Assembly: GCA_003117195.1 (NCBI GenBank)
Contig: BDSI01000028.1
Location: forward strand, 777,001-841,000
DNA from: Eudorina sp. 2006-703-Eu-15
Lineage: Eukaryota; Chlorophyta; Chlorophyceae; Chlamydomonadales; Volvocaceae
DNA length: 64,000 bases
Reading direction: 5' to 3'
Shown: piece by piece, positions 22,301 through 37,300 of the stretch
How the letters are laid out: each line of letters opens with the position of its first letter
Numbering within the stretch: the stretch's first letter is position 1
Translations under genes and position numbers: made by a program
Notes under the pieces: model-generated
The model's database searches: none
Told to the model about the DNA's origin: nothing
The model's input: the letters and a program-made list of their open reading frames with translations, nothing else

Positions 22301-25300
22301 CTGGGAAAAATCGAGACGTCCGTGTCCCAGGTAAGAGCGAATGGACCGTGTCCCAGGGAAGAGCCCAGGACGGCGAAGCCTGCAGCAGCCCCGTCCGGCT
22401 TCTACCCGGCGGGCGACTGCGAGTATCTGCACCGTGCGTCAAGCTGTCGAAACTTCTGTGTCTTGCTGTGTATGTACTTCCACAAAGTATGCCGCAGCGG
22501 CCTCCTGCCGCACGGCATGACGCAGTCCTGCCCGCAAAGCCCGTCCTCGCTGCCGGCCTCTCCCTGCACGCTGCGGCTTATCCCGGCTGCCGGGTAGACA
22601 GCAGCAGGCATCACAGCAGCAGTGGGCGGAGCGGTTCTTCGCAAGGCACAGGCCTGTCTGAGAGTATTTTCATGCCAATTATGCAGGCCCAGCGCGCTTA
22701 CCGCGTCGTTCTGGAGAGCTACGGCAACAACCCCAAGCTGGTGCACCTGTACGGCAGATTCTTGCAGACCATTAAGAACGACCCCTGGCACGCGGTAAGA
22801 TCGAGGCACGCGGCGCCCTGCCTGGCACTGTGGCACATGCCAGCCTTGTCGATTCGACAAAAAACTTGTCGACATGCATTATGACTTTATGAGTATGGAC
22901 GCCAGCCAGTTACTGCTGCCCAACGGCTGCGCAGCATGCACCCGCATATCGGCATGGGTGTTCACAGATACCCCAACCGAACATGACACGTTCCCCGTGC
23001 AACACTGTTACTGTGCAGGCCGAATACTTCGCCGAAGCGGAACGCCTGGAAGAACTGCAGGACAGCAATGCGAGCGGGCCGCTTATGCCTGACGGTGCGC
23101 GGGCGATAGATGTTGCTGTGCACCTGGTTGCCTGCCTGACCGGTGCCGTAGTCGGAGGCCTACCTCCGCGGCTGCGCAGCATGTTTGCTTGCTGGGCTGC
23201 ATCCCTGTGCGTCCGGTCCGGTCCGCTTTAGCACCCGCGGCGCTGGGCACCCTCACGCGGCCCTGCGCCCCTGTTTGTTGTTGCCCTGCGTGCGTGCAGG
23301 CACTCCCTTGTCCCGCATGGACGAGCTTGACACCGCGGTGCTTGTGCTCAATGCCATGGGCGAGGTGCAGATGGTGAGACGGTGAACCGCGCACCCGACA
23401 GAGCCACCCGACAGAGCCGAAGGCGTTCGCAGGCACGATTCGAGGCCAAAGCTCAACCAGGGCAGACCTCCAGTGACCTCTCAGCACACACGCACTCGAC
23501 GATATCCAACGGTCCAGACGGGCAGCTCGCACCGCCATCCCTTCCTATATCCTTCCCCCCTTGCCCTTGTTACCGCTTGGCTTATGCACTCCACATCACT
23601 CGTACACTCCATTTAATTCGTGTAGCAGCAGAGCGTCTGTGGCCTGCGGGGTGTTACGCTTTGCTGCAGGCAAACAGGCACACCCAGTACTTGTTTGGGT
23701 ACAAGCGCGGGGTCCTGGAGGGCAAGCCGCTGTCCACGCTGCTTGCGCCGCACTTCGCGCGGCGGCTGTTGGACCGCCTGACCGCCATCGCCACCAGCAA
23801 TGAGCTGCTGCGGGTCGCGGAGTCGCCGGAGGAGGAGGACGAAGACCCAGGGGACGAAATGGTTGTGGGCCTGCACTGCGAGCGGCTGGCCTTCCCCGCC
23901 AAACTCTGCCTTCGCAAGGCGTCAGGTGGGGGTTACCGTAGGGCCGCTAGTGCAACCCGCTCTGTAACCGTAGGGGCGCTACTGTAATCCGCTAGGAATC
24001 ATTACCGGGCAGCTTGTGCTCCAAAACCATTTATAAATTTTGAAGCACGGCTTCGCGCCTGCTTCCCACGCTCGCACGCTCATTTATAGCACAGTTAGAA
24101 TGCAGAAGCGCGGCGCAGGTCCTCGGCGTTTTGACCGCCCATAACGGTGTCCCCGTGGGTTGAACGGTTGGGCGCGTGGCCTAGGTATTTGGGTGCGCTG
24201 CAGTGTGCCCCACGGTAAAAGTGTATGTGATTGATAGTATTGGGGTACGTGATGGTGTGGCTAACGATCATACGGGTAATACGCCAGCGATACACCGGCC
24301 TGAATTTTAACCCACCCGCTGGCGTATTCGGAGTTTCAACACGCGCGTATTCCGGGCGCATTAAATCGGATTACGGTCGATACGTTGGCCAGCCAGGCCC
24401 TTGCTTGTACTGGTACAGCTTGGTACCACTCGTAGGTTGCAGGATTCCTTGAATCACGATCTCACGCTCTGGACAATTTTATCACACATTACTAGCGGTA
24501 ATGCGGCTATGATAAGTAATTTGAAAGGTAATTTAGTTCCATCGACCCTCATCGACTTCAGGCGCGCGCCAAAACTAATCTAGCACGTTCTAAACCCTGG
24601 ACGGTCTTATAAAGAAGCATTTGCTCTAAACATTTAGTCTCTGAGAACATTAGCGGCCAACGGCAGATCCTTCGTTGCAGCTGAATCCATGACAGCTGAG
24701 TAGAGTCATGGCCGCCCCGCCCACCACTGTGGGGTCCTGGCCCTGCAAGGCCAGGTGCGGCTGAGGGGCGTGTTCATTTTCTCTCATCGCGCATGCGAGT
24801 AGTATGTGCTTTATTGTGTCTTGTCTTCTGGCTGCTGTTTGAGGGAACCAACGGACTTTGAGTGTCTTGCCGCAGGCGTGGGCGAGGACTCGACGATCAT
24901 TGCGCTCATTGAGCCCGTGCCACCGCCGCCGGGGGTGTGCAGCGTGTGGGTGACACATAACGGCATCATCACCGCGTGCGACCCTGCGTTCGTCGCCAAC
25001 TTCGGGTAAGCCGCCATGTCCACGTGCCAGCCACGATAACTCCTCACAATGTCCGCGCATGTCTACGGCATTCGCTGTAGCCTTTTCTGTCCGGGCACCC
25101 TGAACCCGCGAAGTTTATTGCGAGTGTTGTACGTGCGTTGGCACGCACGCATCGAACCTCACGCAGCACACTACGGCGCGTCGTGCTGTGAACGCCACAA
25201 ACGCAGATGGAAGGCCTCGGAAGTAAATGGCACAAGCATTAAGAACATGGTCACTTTCTCCGCGGCCCCCAAGGCATCCGCGGAGGCCGGCGGCAGGCCC

Positions 25301-28300
25301 ACTCGGCCCAACCGCGCGATCTCGTTCTCCAGGGCGCGCCAGAACGAGAGCGCCAGCGAGCTGGTCAAAAGGTGGGCCATCGACATCGTTATTCGCTTGT
25401 AGTTTGGCGCCGTTTGTTTTCCTCCTCTTTCGATTTCGTTCTCTGCCCGTCCAATCCGGCCCTAAGACCGCGAACGATGGTGGAGGAGCAAGCGCTTGCG
25501 AGCCGGGTTTATTTGGGTCTGAAGTAGTGTCGACGGATCGCTCACGCGCGTGCTGCGTGGCGTGCGTCAGTCGCCGGATGCCCCTCGGGGCCACGCGCTG
25601 CGTGGCTCACAAGTCGCCCCCACATACGTCATTTTTCTGCAGGACTCCGCGTCGCCTGCAGTTCCGTGTTTTGAACGCGGTGGTGAAGTAGTTCGCACCG
25701 ACCTTGAGCGCGGGGCGCAGCGGCCAGACTCGGCGCCTCATACGGTCCTGCCGAATTGTGCCGCACCGTGTTGCAGGCTGCTGGAGCAGGCGACGGAGCT
25801 GCCGCCCGGAACGGACAGCGACGGCGCCGAGCCCTCGACGGCGCCGGCTGGCCTGGCGTGCCTGGTGCCGCACAAGTACACGAGGTCTCCGTTGCCCTGT
25901 ACGCTGACCATCATTGAGAGCGGTACGTGCGTGGCACTGACACGGCCCATGCATGCGCACATACACAGGCACGCACTGGCATGGGATTTGCATTTCATCT
26001 CCGTGGCTGGACTGCCATCCCATCGTCCATGTTCCCGCGCTTAGACCTGGTACCCGCACCCACGGTAATCGCAAAGAATGTCTACTCAGCCCACACCTTC
26101 ATGACTCCGGCCTCGCGACGAACGCGCAGCGTACCGCGCCCCCACTGACCCTGCACAGCGTCCCTCCACGGCAGACGTCATTCTGTGCCCGTCCCCTACA
26201 TCACGCAGTCTCCTCCGACCCGCCAATCGTTCACGAGCTGCGTATCAAGGTCGCGGCCGAGCCTGTCCAGCTGCTGGCTGTCAACCGCAAGGGCGCTATC
26301 TTGCACGCGTCCTCGGACCTGGCGGCGAGGCTGAAGGACCGTGCAGGCCACGGCTTCGATATCGTGGACACCTTCGGTCCGGGAGCGGGCGGCAGCAGCC
26401 TGGGGCCCGACGGCGGTGGTCTGCACCCGCCGCATGCCGCGGAGGGGCTGCTGGGCGACGGCGCTGGCGAGGCGGTGTCCGCCTACACGGCGGCGCTACA
26501 CGGGTACACGATCTTCGACTTCATGTCGCCGGCATGGAAGGAGATGCACATCAAGCTGCTCAAGGTGGGTTGGGGCGCACGCAGTGCGCGCTGTACGGGG
26601 CGGCGATTGGGCTGGGAACCTGGGTTAGTATGCACAGGATAGGGCTGAAGCTGTTGATGGCGGGTAGGTGTGGGATACGCGGGAGTGGGATGCTGCAGGA
26701 ACGGAAAGATGTTTTGCAGAACGAGAAGAGAACCGCGCTCAACTTCTACCTTGGGCGGTGCTGGTAGGCGTGAGTCCGCTCGCTGCCAAAATCTCAAGCC
26801 ACCTGGCGTTTCTCATCTTCACACTGCAACCAGCTGGGGATCACCCCTGAAGTTGTATCACTTTACGTGTTTGCGGTGTGTTTGTAGGACATTACGACTG
26901 TGACGCCGCTGCCGGTGTCGGACATGGCGTGCCGCAAGTCACCGCTTGCCAGTACGACCATGGAGCTTCGTACGGCGGGCGGGCGGGAGCTTTACATGAA
27001 GGTGGGCATCAGCAGCACGGAGATCCAGGGCGAGGTCGTCCACATCATCCACACGGCCAGGTATGTACAGCACGATGTGAAGGCGCGGCGATTCCAAAAC
27101 ACGTACATGCTGAGGCCGGGGGCGTCCAGGATGGCGGCATGGCCCTTTCGCGCCTATTTTGCGCTGAGTCGCCTGTGATAGGTTTTAGCGTTCTCGCTGC
27201 TCGATGTTTCCTGCGAGTCGGCTGCACTGAGCCAAAGCTGCGGGCTCCATCATGCGGGTGACGTCTGCTGTGCTCTGTGGGGGAATTGTGGACCCGCGCG
27301 TGCGGACGCATGACCTTGGTATCCACGGCGAGCCGTGTCGGGTGCGGTGGGACAGGTCCACGCTGGACACCGCGCTGGGAGAGCGCCGCTTGCGTCTGCG
27401 CCTCTTCCCGGACGGCCTCATCGCGGCCGTGGAGGGCGGCAACTCCTCGCAGCTGTTCGGGATGGACGCCGGCAAGGTGAGTCCGGCCTCCCGCCGACCA
27501 CACCACCGCGACGCGCCTCTGGCCCAATCCGGCTGCATTTTGCCGGGCTGACCCGTGAGGGGAGGGCGCCGAGCCTCCCTCCGAAGGGTGCTGCGGCGTG
27601 CTGTGGGTCCTTCCTTGCTCGTTGCGTCTATCCGGGGGGTAGGGATGCAGGGATGCTGAACCTGCCGTGTGCGCACGCTGCAGTTTGTGGGCCGGGCTCT
27701 GTGGGAGCTTGTCGAGGAGAGCACGGCGCCGCCGCCGCCCAACGGACGGGCATCCAACAGCAGCATCACTTCGCGCAGCCTCGCCGCGCTCATCAACAGG
27801 TGTGTTTGTGGGTTGAGGGAGAGGGTACCTTGCCTCAACTTACGCGCGAGTGAACAATCGCTTGCACCTACATAGCAGCCGCAGCACTTCGATGGGCGTT
27901 TTGCAGGCTCGTGCCTTGCTAGCTAGCCGGCTGATCGTCGTAGGACTCCGTTTGTTGCAGCGGCTGTGTTCCTCTCACGGAGCACTCCTTAGGCTATCCC
28001 GGCTCTGACTCTCGCGGATGTGATGTTTGGGAGCTTGTTCCTTGCAGATATGAGAATATTGCTGCTTCTCTTCCTCGCTGTGCCTGCGGAAGGATAGGGC
28101 GTTGACAGGCAAGACTCTGGTCCTCGAACGGTCCCCGTTCATATGCCCACTTCGCAGGGCTTTGCGGCACCCTGGGCACAGCTGGCGCGTGCAGGTTGTG
28201 TCGCCGCCGTCACGCGCCCGGCTGGCCGCCGCCGGGGCAGGCGACTCGCAGGCTTTGACCCGGAGCAGCTTCACGTCTGTCGCCAAGCCCGCCATCATGC

Positions 28301-31300
28301 AGGTGCGTCACCACCCCGCCCTCTGGCTGGCTGCCTGCCTGCAAGACTGGTTGGCCGCCTTGGTGAACTCCACCAAGGCCGAACTCCGAGGCCTGTCGAC
28401 TTCCCCTCGGCTTCACGCCACGTCCTTGCTCGGAACATCTAGTGCCCACTCGAGGATGTAGAACTTTCCGTACCACGGCAAGTCCGCCCAGTGGTTAGCG
28501 TTCCCTAGATCACGACGCACTGTACTGTGGCACGAGCCCTGGAAGCAGCACCCGTGAAATCAACCTTGGGAACAAACGGATCATGGCCGCTGCGATGACG
28601 CGCACTGCCCACCTGTCTGCCCGCCTCCCTGTCCGCCGTGCGTTTCCCGCCAGGTGCAAGTCGTGCTCCCCCCTGATGATGATGAGGACGCGCCGCCCAT
28701 TGTGTTTGTCGACCTGTGGCCTGTTTCGACGGTGGTGGGCGTGCTGGAGCTGGACCAGTACGGCCGCGTGCGCGCCGTACTGGAGGAGAAGACGCGACCC
28801 GCGGGTCTGTTGTTCGGCGTGCCCAGCCAGTCGCTGGTGGGCAGCATGCTGGGGGAACTTGTGGCGCTGCCGCAGGGCCGCACCCGCCCGGGCGACCTGC
28901 TGTCACTGCACGGCTCCAAGAAGAGCAGCCTCAAGTCGCAGGCCAAGGATGCCAGCGTCAAGGTGGGGCTGAATGGGACTGTCGGGAGCTCTCGGGCCCT
29001 GCCGCGGCCAAGGCGGGGTTGTGTCTTACTGGCGCGGTTGCTCCCGACGAAATCGTATTACGTTCTGGGTCGTTGGCAGCTTGGCACGTCCCCTGCACGC
29101 TGCGTGGTCTTGCACCGTCACGGACACGCCGCCACGCCCCGGCGCCTAGCCACCTGCCCACATACCGGTGCATCTCCACGACTCACCCGTTACCTCTGAC
29201 GCTGCCGCAGGTCGGCCCGGTGCACGTCTTCCGCGCCACCCACATGGACGCCCGGCCGCTAAGCCTGGACGTGCAGGTGGTGGGCAAGCCCGGCTCGAAC
29301 GAGCCCGCCACCGCCATCCTGCGAGTCCATATGGCGCCCATGATGCCGCGGCTGCTGCCCGCGCCGCAGCCCTCCCAAACTCAGATCCCAGCAGCGGTGG
29401 CGGCTCCTCCGCCGCCGCCGCCGCCGCTGCAGCCGCAGCGACCCATCACGCCCTCAATGGGCGCCACCGTCAGCCCGAACCTGCTGACGCGGGGCGGCTC
29501 CGTGGGGGTTGCGCCGGCGGCCGATGGCCCCGCAGCCTACGATGCCACCGCAGACGCCCTGACGCCGCAGCGGACGCCCTCCCTGGACGACAACAGGCCG
29601 CGAGCTTCCAGCCCCTGGCGCGCGCCCAGCGGCGCAATGGTGCCGCCACAGCAGCCGCCCATTATCCGGGCCCTGACGACGCCGCCGGCTGCGAAAACGC
29701 CGTCCGGGCCGGGTATGGCCCCGCCGGAGACGTACTCGGTTGGCGATTGGCATCCAAGTCTGTTGGGCGACACGGATGCGCTTGACGGCGGCGCCGACGC
29801 GGACTATTTGAATATGGTGCAGGTCCCCGACGACTCGGCGCGGGGGCTGTTGTCGGTACGGGCGCCAGCGTCGGCCGACACCGGCGCACGGGCCGGCACG
29901 CCGGGCCGCGCGCCGGCGGCCCTGCCGGGGCGCAGCAAGTTGGCGGACATGGTGAAGGCGGTGGGCGACCGGGGGGCTCTGTCGCCCCCGCCTCGGCGCG
30001 GCGGCACGGGCGGCGAGAACGCCGGCATGGGGGTGAGCATGTCGGGCAACGATCAGCTCGCCGGCCGGGGTACGACGACCAGCTTCAAAATTCCAGGCAC
30101 GGTACCACCAGGTATGTGCGATGGTAGTGGTGGTAATGGTGGTGGTGGTGGGCGCTAGATATATAGAAATGATCTCCCGTGGGAAGGGCGCCGTGCCGTA
30201 GTGTTCGGTCAATTCAGGGAGATGTACTGCATATTGACACCGGAGGCTGCCAACCGCTGCTATACTACTGACGGCACGACCTGTATGTGGAGGTGCAGCT
30301 TCTTACAACATGGATTCATAAGGACTGGGACGCGGGCACGGGCATTCGTCCCTGCGCATATAAAGGCGGACCGGGTTAGGGGCGCACTCGAGCGCAGTCA
30401 CACCTGCTTGCCAAGCCCGCAGCATCAGTGCTTTCAAATGCGGTCATGGATGGTTGCTCATGGTCCACGCCGCCCACGCGGGGCTCGACTTGCAGACATC
30501 CTGGATACTGTGGAGACAACCGATGTCGCATCTGGGGGCGGGGACGCCCTGTCCGAAGACGGCAACAGCGACGACCGCCGTGGCACCAAAGCCGGAGCCC
30601 AGGTGCGCGCAAGGTCCCGTGCGGGCCGTTTTTCAACGGAGCGTTATTGAAGCCACACAAGGCCACATTCGTAACACATACACAGGGTGCGTGTAGTGCG
30701 TGGTGATCTGTCACCGATGACACCTCAGGGGGCTTCTTATGCAATTTGATTCGCGCATCAATGTACACCGAAGTAAAAGTAAGTGTCATGCGCCAGCAGC
30801 CGCTGCCAACGGCGCTCGGCAGCGAATGGAATGTGGGCGCGGGCACAGCTGGGGTTCCTGACCTCGCGCTTGCCGAGAGTTAGCGCACCGGGTTGCCAAA
30901 ACGTGTGGGACGAGACCCACCATCGCAAGAATTATGTTTCATCCTTTTGGAAACGCCCTCCGCATGTTTTGCCCCCTGCAGAGTCGCGCGCAGACGGCCA
31001 GTCGTGTCCTGGAATGGGTGGCCAGTAAAGGTGCGTACTGTCACCGTACCGTTCCCTGGTGCATGTCCCTTGGTTCCGCACCGAAGAGACGATGTGAGGC
31101 ATTTCCGGTATCCCTGTTTTATCGCCTGACCCTGCTGCTTTACTTCGCTGGCGTTACCGTAGCCACACTGTGAGAATGATTTTGGCGTGTTCGCCACGTC
31201 AGCTGTCACCGGAAACGGCATTGCGAACTGTCATCCGCTCACTGTTGTACGCACGGTAACCCAACCCGCAGGTGCATTCTACCAGAACTCTGTCAACGAC

Positions 31301-34300
31301 ACAGTCAAGGTTAGTTGTTCAAGCTTGCGAACATGGGCTCGGCCGTACCTTCACCGTGTGGTCTCACCGTCCCAGCAATCACTGTACGGACCTTCGCTTA
31401 ATCGCCCCGTTCTCAGCCATGGCTCGCTAGGGTGCAACACCTTTGCATTCTTCGCAGAGCAGTCATTTGCACCCATTGCACTGACAAACGGGTCATCCCT
31501 AGCGACGGGCTCAAGCAACCTTCGTTGAAAATATCACACACGCACGGTTGCACGCCGTGCCGCGCGCAGGGCACGGATCGGTGCCCTCCGAGCCGCGATG
31601 GCCGCGACTACGTAGGGGAGGATTCCGAGGGCTACCCCTCAGCCCTGGGTGTGCCAGTGCCCGTGCTCCGACCGGTCAGCCCCGTCCAGTTGCCAAAGGC
31701 CGGCGCAGATTACAGCGTCAAGGGCCGTGGCGGTGGTGACGACACGACCACGGCCTACGAGGAAGAGGATGCGGGCAGTGACGGCGGCCAGAGCGCTGTG
31801 TCCGGAGCCCAATCCGGTAAGGCAGGCGTAAGGAGACGCAGGGCGGACTAGTACGGGGCGGGGGCAAGGGGGCGGGGGCAAGGGGGAGGGGAAAGCAACG
31901 GCCGTGGTAGGTACGGAACGGAGCGAAGTAGGTCCAGTAAGGAAGAGGTACGTTGGAGCGGAGTAGGTACGGAGTAGGTTACAGGCCGGAGTAGGGTTGC
32001 GGGGCAGGTGGGGCGCGCCGGCAGAGGGTTGCTGGGTTTCGGGGAATACTACCCGAGGCCTGCTGTATGCGAGACGTGCGGTGCGTGGCAGATTGGTATG
32101 AGGCAGCGATCCGCGCCTTCATGTTGCCCGCACGCACCCGTCTATCTGAAGGTCCTTGTTTTAGTATTCTGACCTCACAGGCGCCTGACCCCGCATGCAC
32201 GGCTGAAAGATTTCACGCAACGCTCACGCCGTTACGCATGCGCCCGCCGGTGTTTGTCGCTGCAAAACCTCCCGCAGCCACGGGCACTGAGTACACCCGC
32301 GGCAAGAGGTTCCGCAAGCTGGCCAAGCTGATGGACTCGAATCAGACACAGCTGGTAAGGCGGCGACGAGCGGAACGGGGTGGGAGGTCAGGGTGGGAGG
32401 TTATACCTGGGCTACAACAGCGGCCGACCGCATGGACAGCGGCCGCCAGGCGATGGCGAGCCCGTCTGCTTTCACATCGATGGCGGCCTACTAGACAACA
32501 ACCTCGCTTGTCCATTGTCAAGTACCGTGATCGGCTTGTCACTCCGCCTGCCAAAGGAAGTCCGAGACGCGGAGCCTCCGCCGCAGCCGTCCGCGACTGT
32601 GTATCTGTAACCGCCAATAACCCTCTGTAACTTCACCCCCTCATGGGGGCCCGCGCGTCTGCACCACAGGTCCAGAAGCGGCTGCGCAGCCACGCGCTGA
32701 TCGTGGTGGCTGTGCTTGGCATCGTCCACATCATCTGCTTTGTGCTCACGGTGACCACCATCAAGCAGCAGCAGACCAGCATGCTGCAGCTGGGCCGCAG
32801 CGGCCAGGCGCAGTTGTACATGCACCGGGTAGGTGATGTGCTGGGTTAGCTGGCCAGCAGGCGGGGCCGCGTGACGATAGCGCGTGAGGGGACGGCGATG
32901 CGCAGCACCGTGCTGCCAGCACAGGGCGGCGTGAGGGGAGGGTGTGCGGCAGTCCGCGTGATCATTAACCTCTTTCTTTGCAAATGGGCACAAATGGGCA
33001 CACGTGGAAAGTATGGATACATGGCCTTCTGGGTGGCAACGGAGGTAACTGTGTGATGTGCTTATTTCGCAAGTAAGAAGACAGCAGCGCGAAGGCAGGC
33101 AGGCGTAAGAGGTGCGAACTTGCCGAGGCACACGGCTTACACCGGACTGTGCTCAAACGGTGATGACGCGTCGGATTTTGCGGCTGTGGGCTGTGGGGTG
33201 CACCTGCGGCGGTCGCAAGGCTATCTCCAGACACAGAACCACGCACGTACGCTGGTGCAACGCCAGCAGCCAGCGCAGGAAACGAAAAAGGTGTCATTCC
33301 TGCGTCCTGAAGCGAAGCCGCGCCCTGCATGTTTGGCCCCTGTGCAGGTCATGATTGACGTGCGCAGCTTGGACATCATCTCCCGAGGGAAGTGGAAGAA
33401 CAACCCGAACTTGTACACGGAGAACGACACAGGAGTAAGCGGGGGCACCGGGAACTTTGTGGCGGACGGTTCTGCGCATGCCCGCCGACGGAGAAGCTTC
33501 GTCACTGCTGTTCGCATTAAGGACACGCCGTTGAGGATAGATTGGGTCAATCTCCTGGGCGAGACGAGGGTAGCAACGAGGATGGATCGATGCCCGTTGA
33601 TGGGCCCGACATGTATGCTGCGTTCGCTATGGACTGTGCTTAACGAGAATGACGAACGACCGTCTTACTTATACGCAATGTGGCCCCCGCCGTTTCCGTC
33701 TCTGCAGCGCTTCGTAGGCCGTATCTCCCGGGATGCAGACGAAATCAAGGTGCGGCCCCCCGCGCGCTTGGCAGTTGCGCAGGATGTGGGCTAACTGAGT
33801 TACCAACTGGAAGTAGTTGCAACCCTCGGGGGCCACAACCCCACAACCCCACAAACCCCCATCATCAATGTGCCGTGACCCTAGCATGCATGGTCCCCGT
33901 CCAGGACAACCAGCATAGCAATTGATGTCTAGTACCGGTTTACAGGTTCTCGGGGATACGTACTCAGTGCACCGGAGTGCACCCAACCCGACAACTGCCG
34001 TTCATTTTCCGCACCCGCCTGGAAAGCCGACGACGCTGCTGTTGACCTGAGGGGTGCGGCCGCTGCCTGCTGCAGGTGCGTTTTAATGACATCCTCAACA
34101 ATTACGCCAACTCGCCCGACATCATCAGTCTGCTGTACCAGACGAAACGCACGGTGCGTGGGGTCCGAGATACGACGCGTATGTACGCACTCGGTACGCA
34201 CTGGGTAGCTGGATCTAGCCGTCATCGATCGATTGGTTCCTGGCTTCAAAGCGAGAATGTGTTGCCGGCGCTAATTATTAGTGCACATGGTATAGGAGCC

Positions 34301-37300
34301 GTTTAGGGCAGTATGCAGCACGTGGCGACGATGTATGGCCCGTGCGGCCCGCTACGAGCAGTGTTGTTCGGGCGCTCGGGCCCCGACAGCTTGTGGTCTT
34401 GTGCGTGGTCCTCCTTGCGCCGCACTGACAGTCACCTCGTCCCACAATGCGTTGTTCTCGCGGTCTCCGCTGTGCACCTCTTGCGTGGCCCTGCAGGTCT
34501 GGGACACCAACGATTTCGACGGCTCCGACATCTACACCAACCTGACAATCTGGGTGAGTACTCCAATCACACTCCGTCATGGACCTGTGCGTGTGATCGA
34601 CCCCCCCTGTATGTCGGGGCCTGGAAATCGGGGCCTTAAAACGTCTTTGACCGTCGGCGTTGAGAAACTTGTGTTTGCCTGCGCTGTGTGTGCTACACCG
34701 TACAGGATTTTACCACTCGCTTTTACAGCATGGCCAAGGAGATGGAGCAGATGCACGATACTTGGGTGGAGGAAGGCGAGTTTATTTCTGATACGTACGC
34801 CGCACAATTTCTGCTGAAGAGCGGCCCCGACTTGTTTGTCGACTCCCGCAAGGTACGTAAAGCAAATGAATGTCCCCAGCGTACCTACCCTTGAGACAGG
34901 ACGTACAGTGCGAAGCACAATGAAACGTACGCGTGTACATGGATACCGTACACATATACTTGCTTGCCGTGTCGCGGCTCAGTTGTTTGTTTATTAGTCC
35001 CCAGTGCTTGATTGCGCCGTCCTTTTTAAACACTTCCCAATATGATGTGTACGGCTGTTTTGGTACTGCAGATCTTGGATGCGTTGCTGTTCAACGCGGT
35101 GGACAACGCACGCAAGGTACGCTTATCCACGATTGATGCACCAGCTGACCTTTTCCGTCCCCGAGATAACAAGCGATGCAATAGATTTGCAAATGCTGCC
35201 GTCAATTGCAGCATTTGATTAGCAGCATGAGTAGCGGTGGTGGTGACAAGCGCTGACTGGAGATCTGGGACCGAGGCATAGTATTTATTTATTATTATGT
35301 TATTATTATCATTATCATTATTATAATCATTATATCATCATTTTATTATCATTATTGCTGTTGTTGTTGTTGTTATTATTATAGCCCTGACGCCGAGCGC
35401 TCCGCTCAACGCGTGTCAGAACTGGTGCGCACATGCGTGCAACGCTCACGCGAGGGTACGCGCGGTTCCCCTGCCTGCCTGAACACACGCAAAGTGACAA
35501 CACATCCCCTGGCACCCTCTCCGCGTCTGCCCCTACATAGCTCTTCAGCCATGCGTGCCTGATACCACTCCCTACGTTGGCTGTCCGCTTTCCGGCGGCC
35601 GGTGCTCGTGGCCTATGTATGATTTCCCCACGCGCAGATCGATATCCTCCAGATCGTCTTCCTTCTTGTGGAGGGCGCGGCAATCAGCTTCATGGCAGCT
35701 TGGTGCGTTATCTGACCATGCACTACACAGTGCGCACACTAGAACCACTGCTCCGAACATTATTCCTTTATCAGGAGAAATCATCGTCCGTTACTCACAA
35801 GGGTATCTGCAAACCATGAGAAGCCATCTTCGTTCGGTAGGTAGGCCGGTTGCGGGCTGGCTACCGCGAAGCTACGGTATGATCAGCTACTACAGCCTCA
35901 CGATAACCACCAAAGCAAAGTAGCTACATGACCCGAAAATCCTTAACTGGCACCGAGTGTCGTACAACCGCCAAAGGTTGTAATGCCTGAGTCCACAGAA
36001 AACCTTGGGTTTCTAGCATTTCACTGAGAATACCTACAGTTATGCCAAGATGCTTTCCAGGTAACACTCCTCGAGGCTTCTTAGCCAATCCTGGCCAATC
36101 AACTTTGGCCACCGTATTGCCTGTTACATATCTGGCCGGGGCAGCTAGCTACCATTGCCCATCCCCCACTAATCCTTCACCCCACGCATTCATCCCCCAC
36201 GACTCTAGAGAGGGTTCCACGCTCACACGCTCACCACCACCAGTGCCCAGCAGCGTCAATCCGCCTCGGCTTACGACTACTCGTCAAATCCAGCGAAGTT
36301 GATCTACACCGGTTAGCTCGCAAGCCCATGATATTCCCGACTAACCGCCATAATCAACGAATGTGCGGGGGCCCCATTCTCTCATCTGCTGACAGGCAAC
36401 TTTGGGGCTCACTGGCGGGTTCTTGAATCGTGGATCAACCGGTTCCAAATAAAGAAAATGGGACACGCGCGGCAGCAGACCAGCAGTGCAGGCGCGCACG
36501 TAGGCGTGGCTGTGTCATAACAGCTTCGCGTCGCCCGCAAAGTTCTTGTATCTGATATGGTATTGGCGTCTGCGTTACGACTAGGTATGACGGTGCAGTT
36601 TCCCCCTCCCCCTGCCTGGATTCCAACGCCCGCAGCTACCTGATGTTCCTCCTGCGCGCTGTGGCGGAGCAGCGCTTCAAGCTGTACAGCACGTTCCTGG
36701 TCATTCCAGTGGTGAGCAGGCGGCTGGGCCTCCCTTGGGCAGCTGTTCGGGGGTTACCAGTCTATACGGTGGAGTCAGCGCAGCGCATCACGATGTCACA
36801 ACTCGACCCTGAGCGACCGCACACGACCTGACACTGGCGTGATTTGGAGGGCCGACCGCCTGTTTTCCCGTGTGTGTGCGCTGCAGGGGCTGACCCGGGC
36901 GCTCGCCTCGCAGAACACCAACCTCCTGGTCGATGTAAGTGGGAAGGGCTGGAGGGCTTCCTGAGCCTTGGGCTCTACAGGACCCGTTCTCGGTCATCGG
37001 GTCCCGGCGCACGGCGCCCTTCGTTCCTGTACTGCGGCATACGTAGCTGGGTATGACGGCACCATACAGCTTCGTTGCGAGATGCTGGAGCACGCCCAGA
37101 GTCCGGGTGCGCCCAACAGCTGCACCCTCGTGCACGCTCGTGCTGCCAGCCTGGCACGGCAAAGCAACGCCCGAGGCGTGGGCGGCACACGCTTCGCTGA
37201 ACACATGCATGAATGTGGCCTTGTCTGGGTGTCAGTCAAGAAGCAACATCGATTCTTGACTGCTCGTTCCCGTTGGTCCTTGCCTATGTGCCTTTGCTAT

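Noticed and set aside
29168..30212. Long alternative frames on both strands over the Pro/Ala-rich exon
   Set aside because: CCG/GCG triplet repeats keep all frames open; only the 29211-30111 frame joins both neighbouring exons and carries the PAS-like start.
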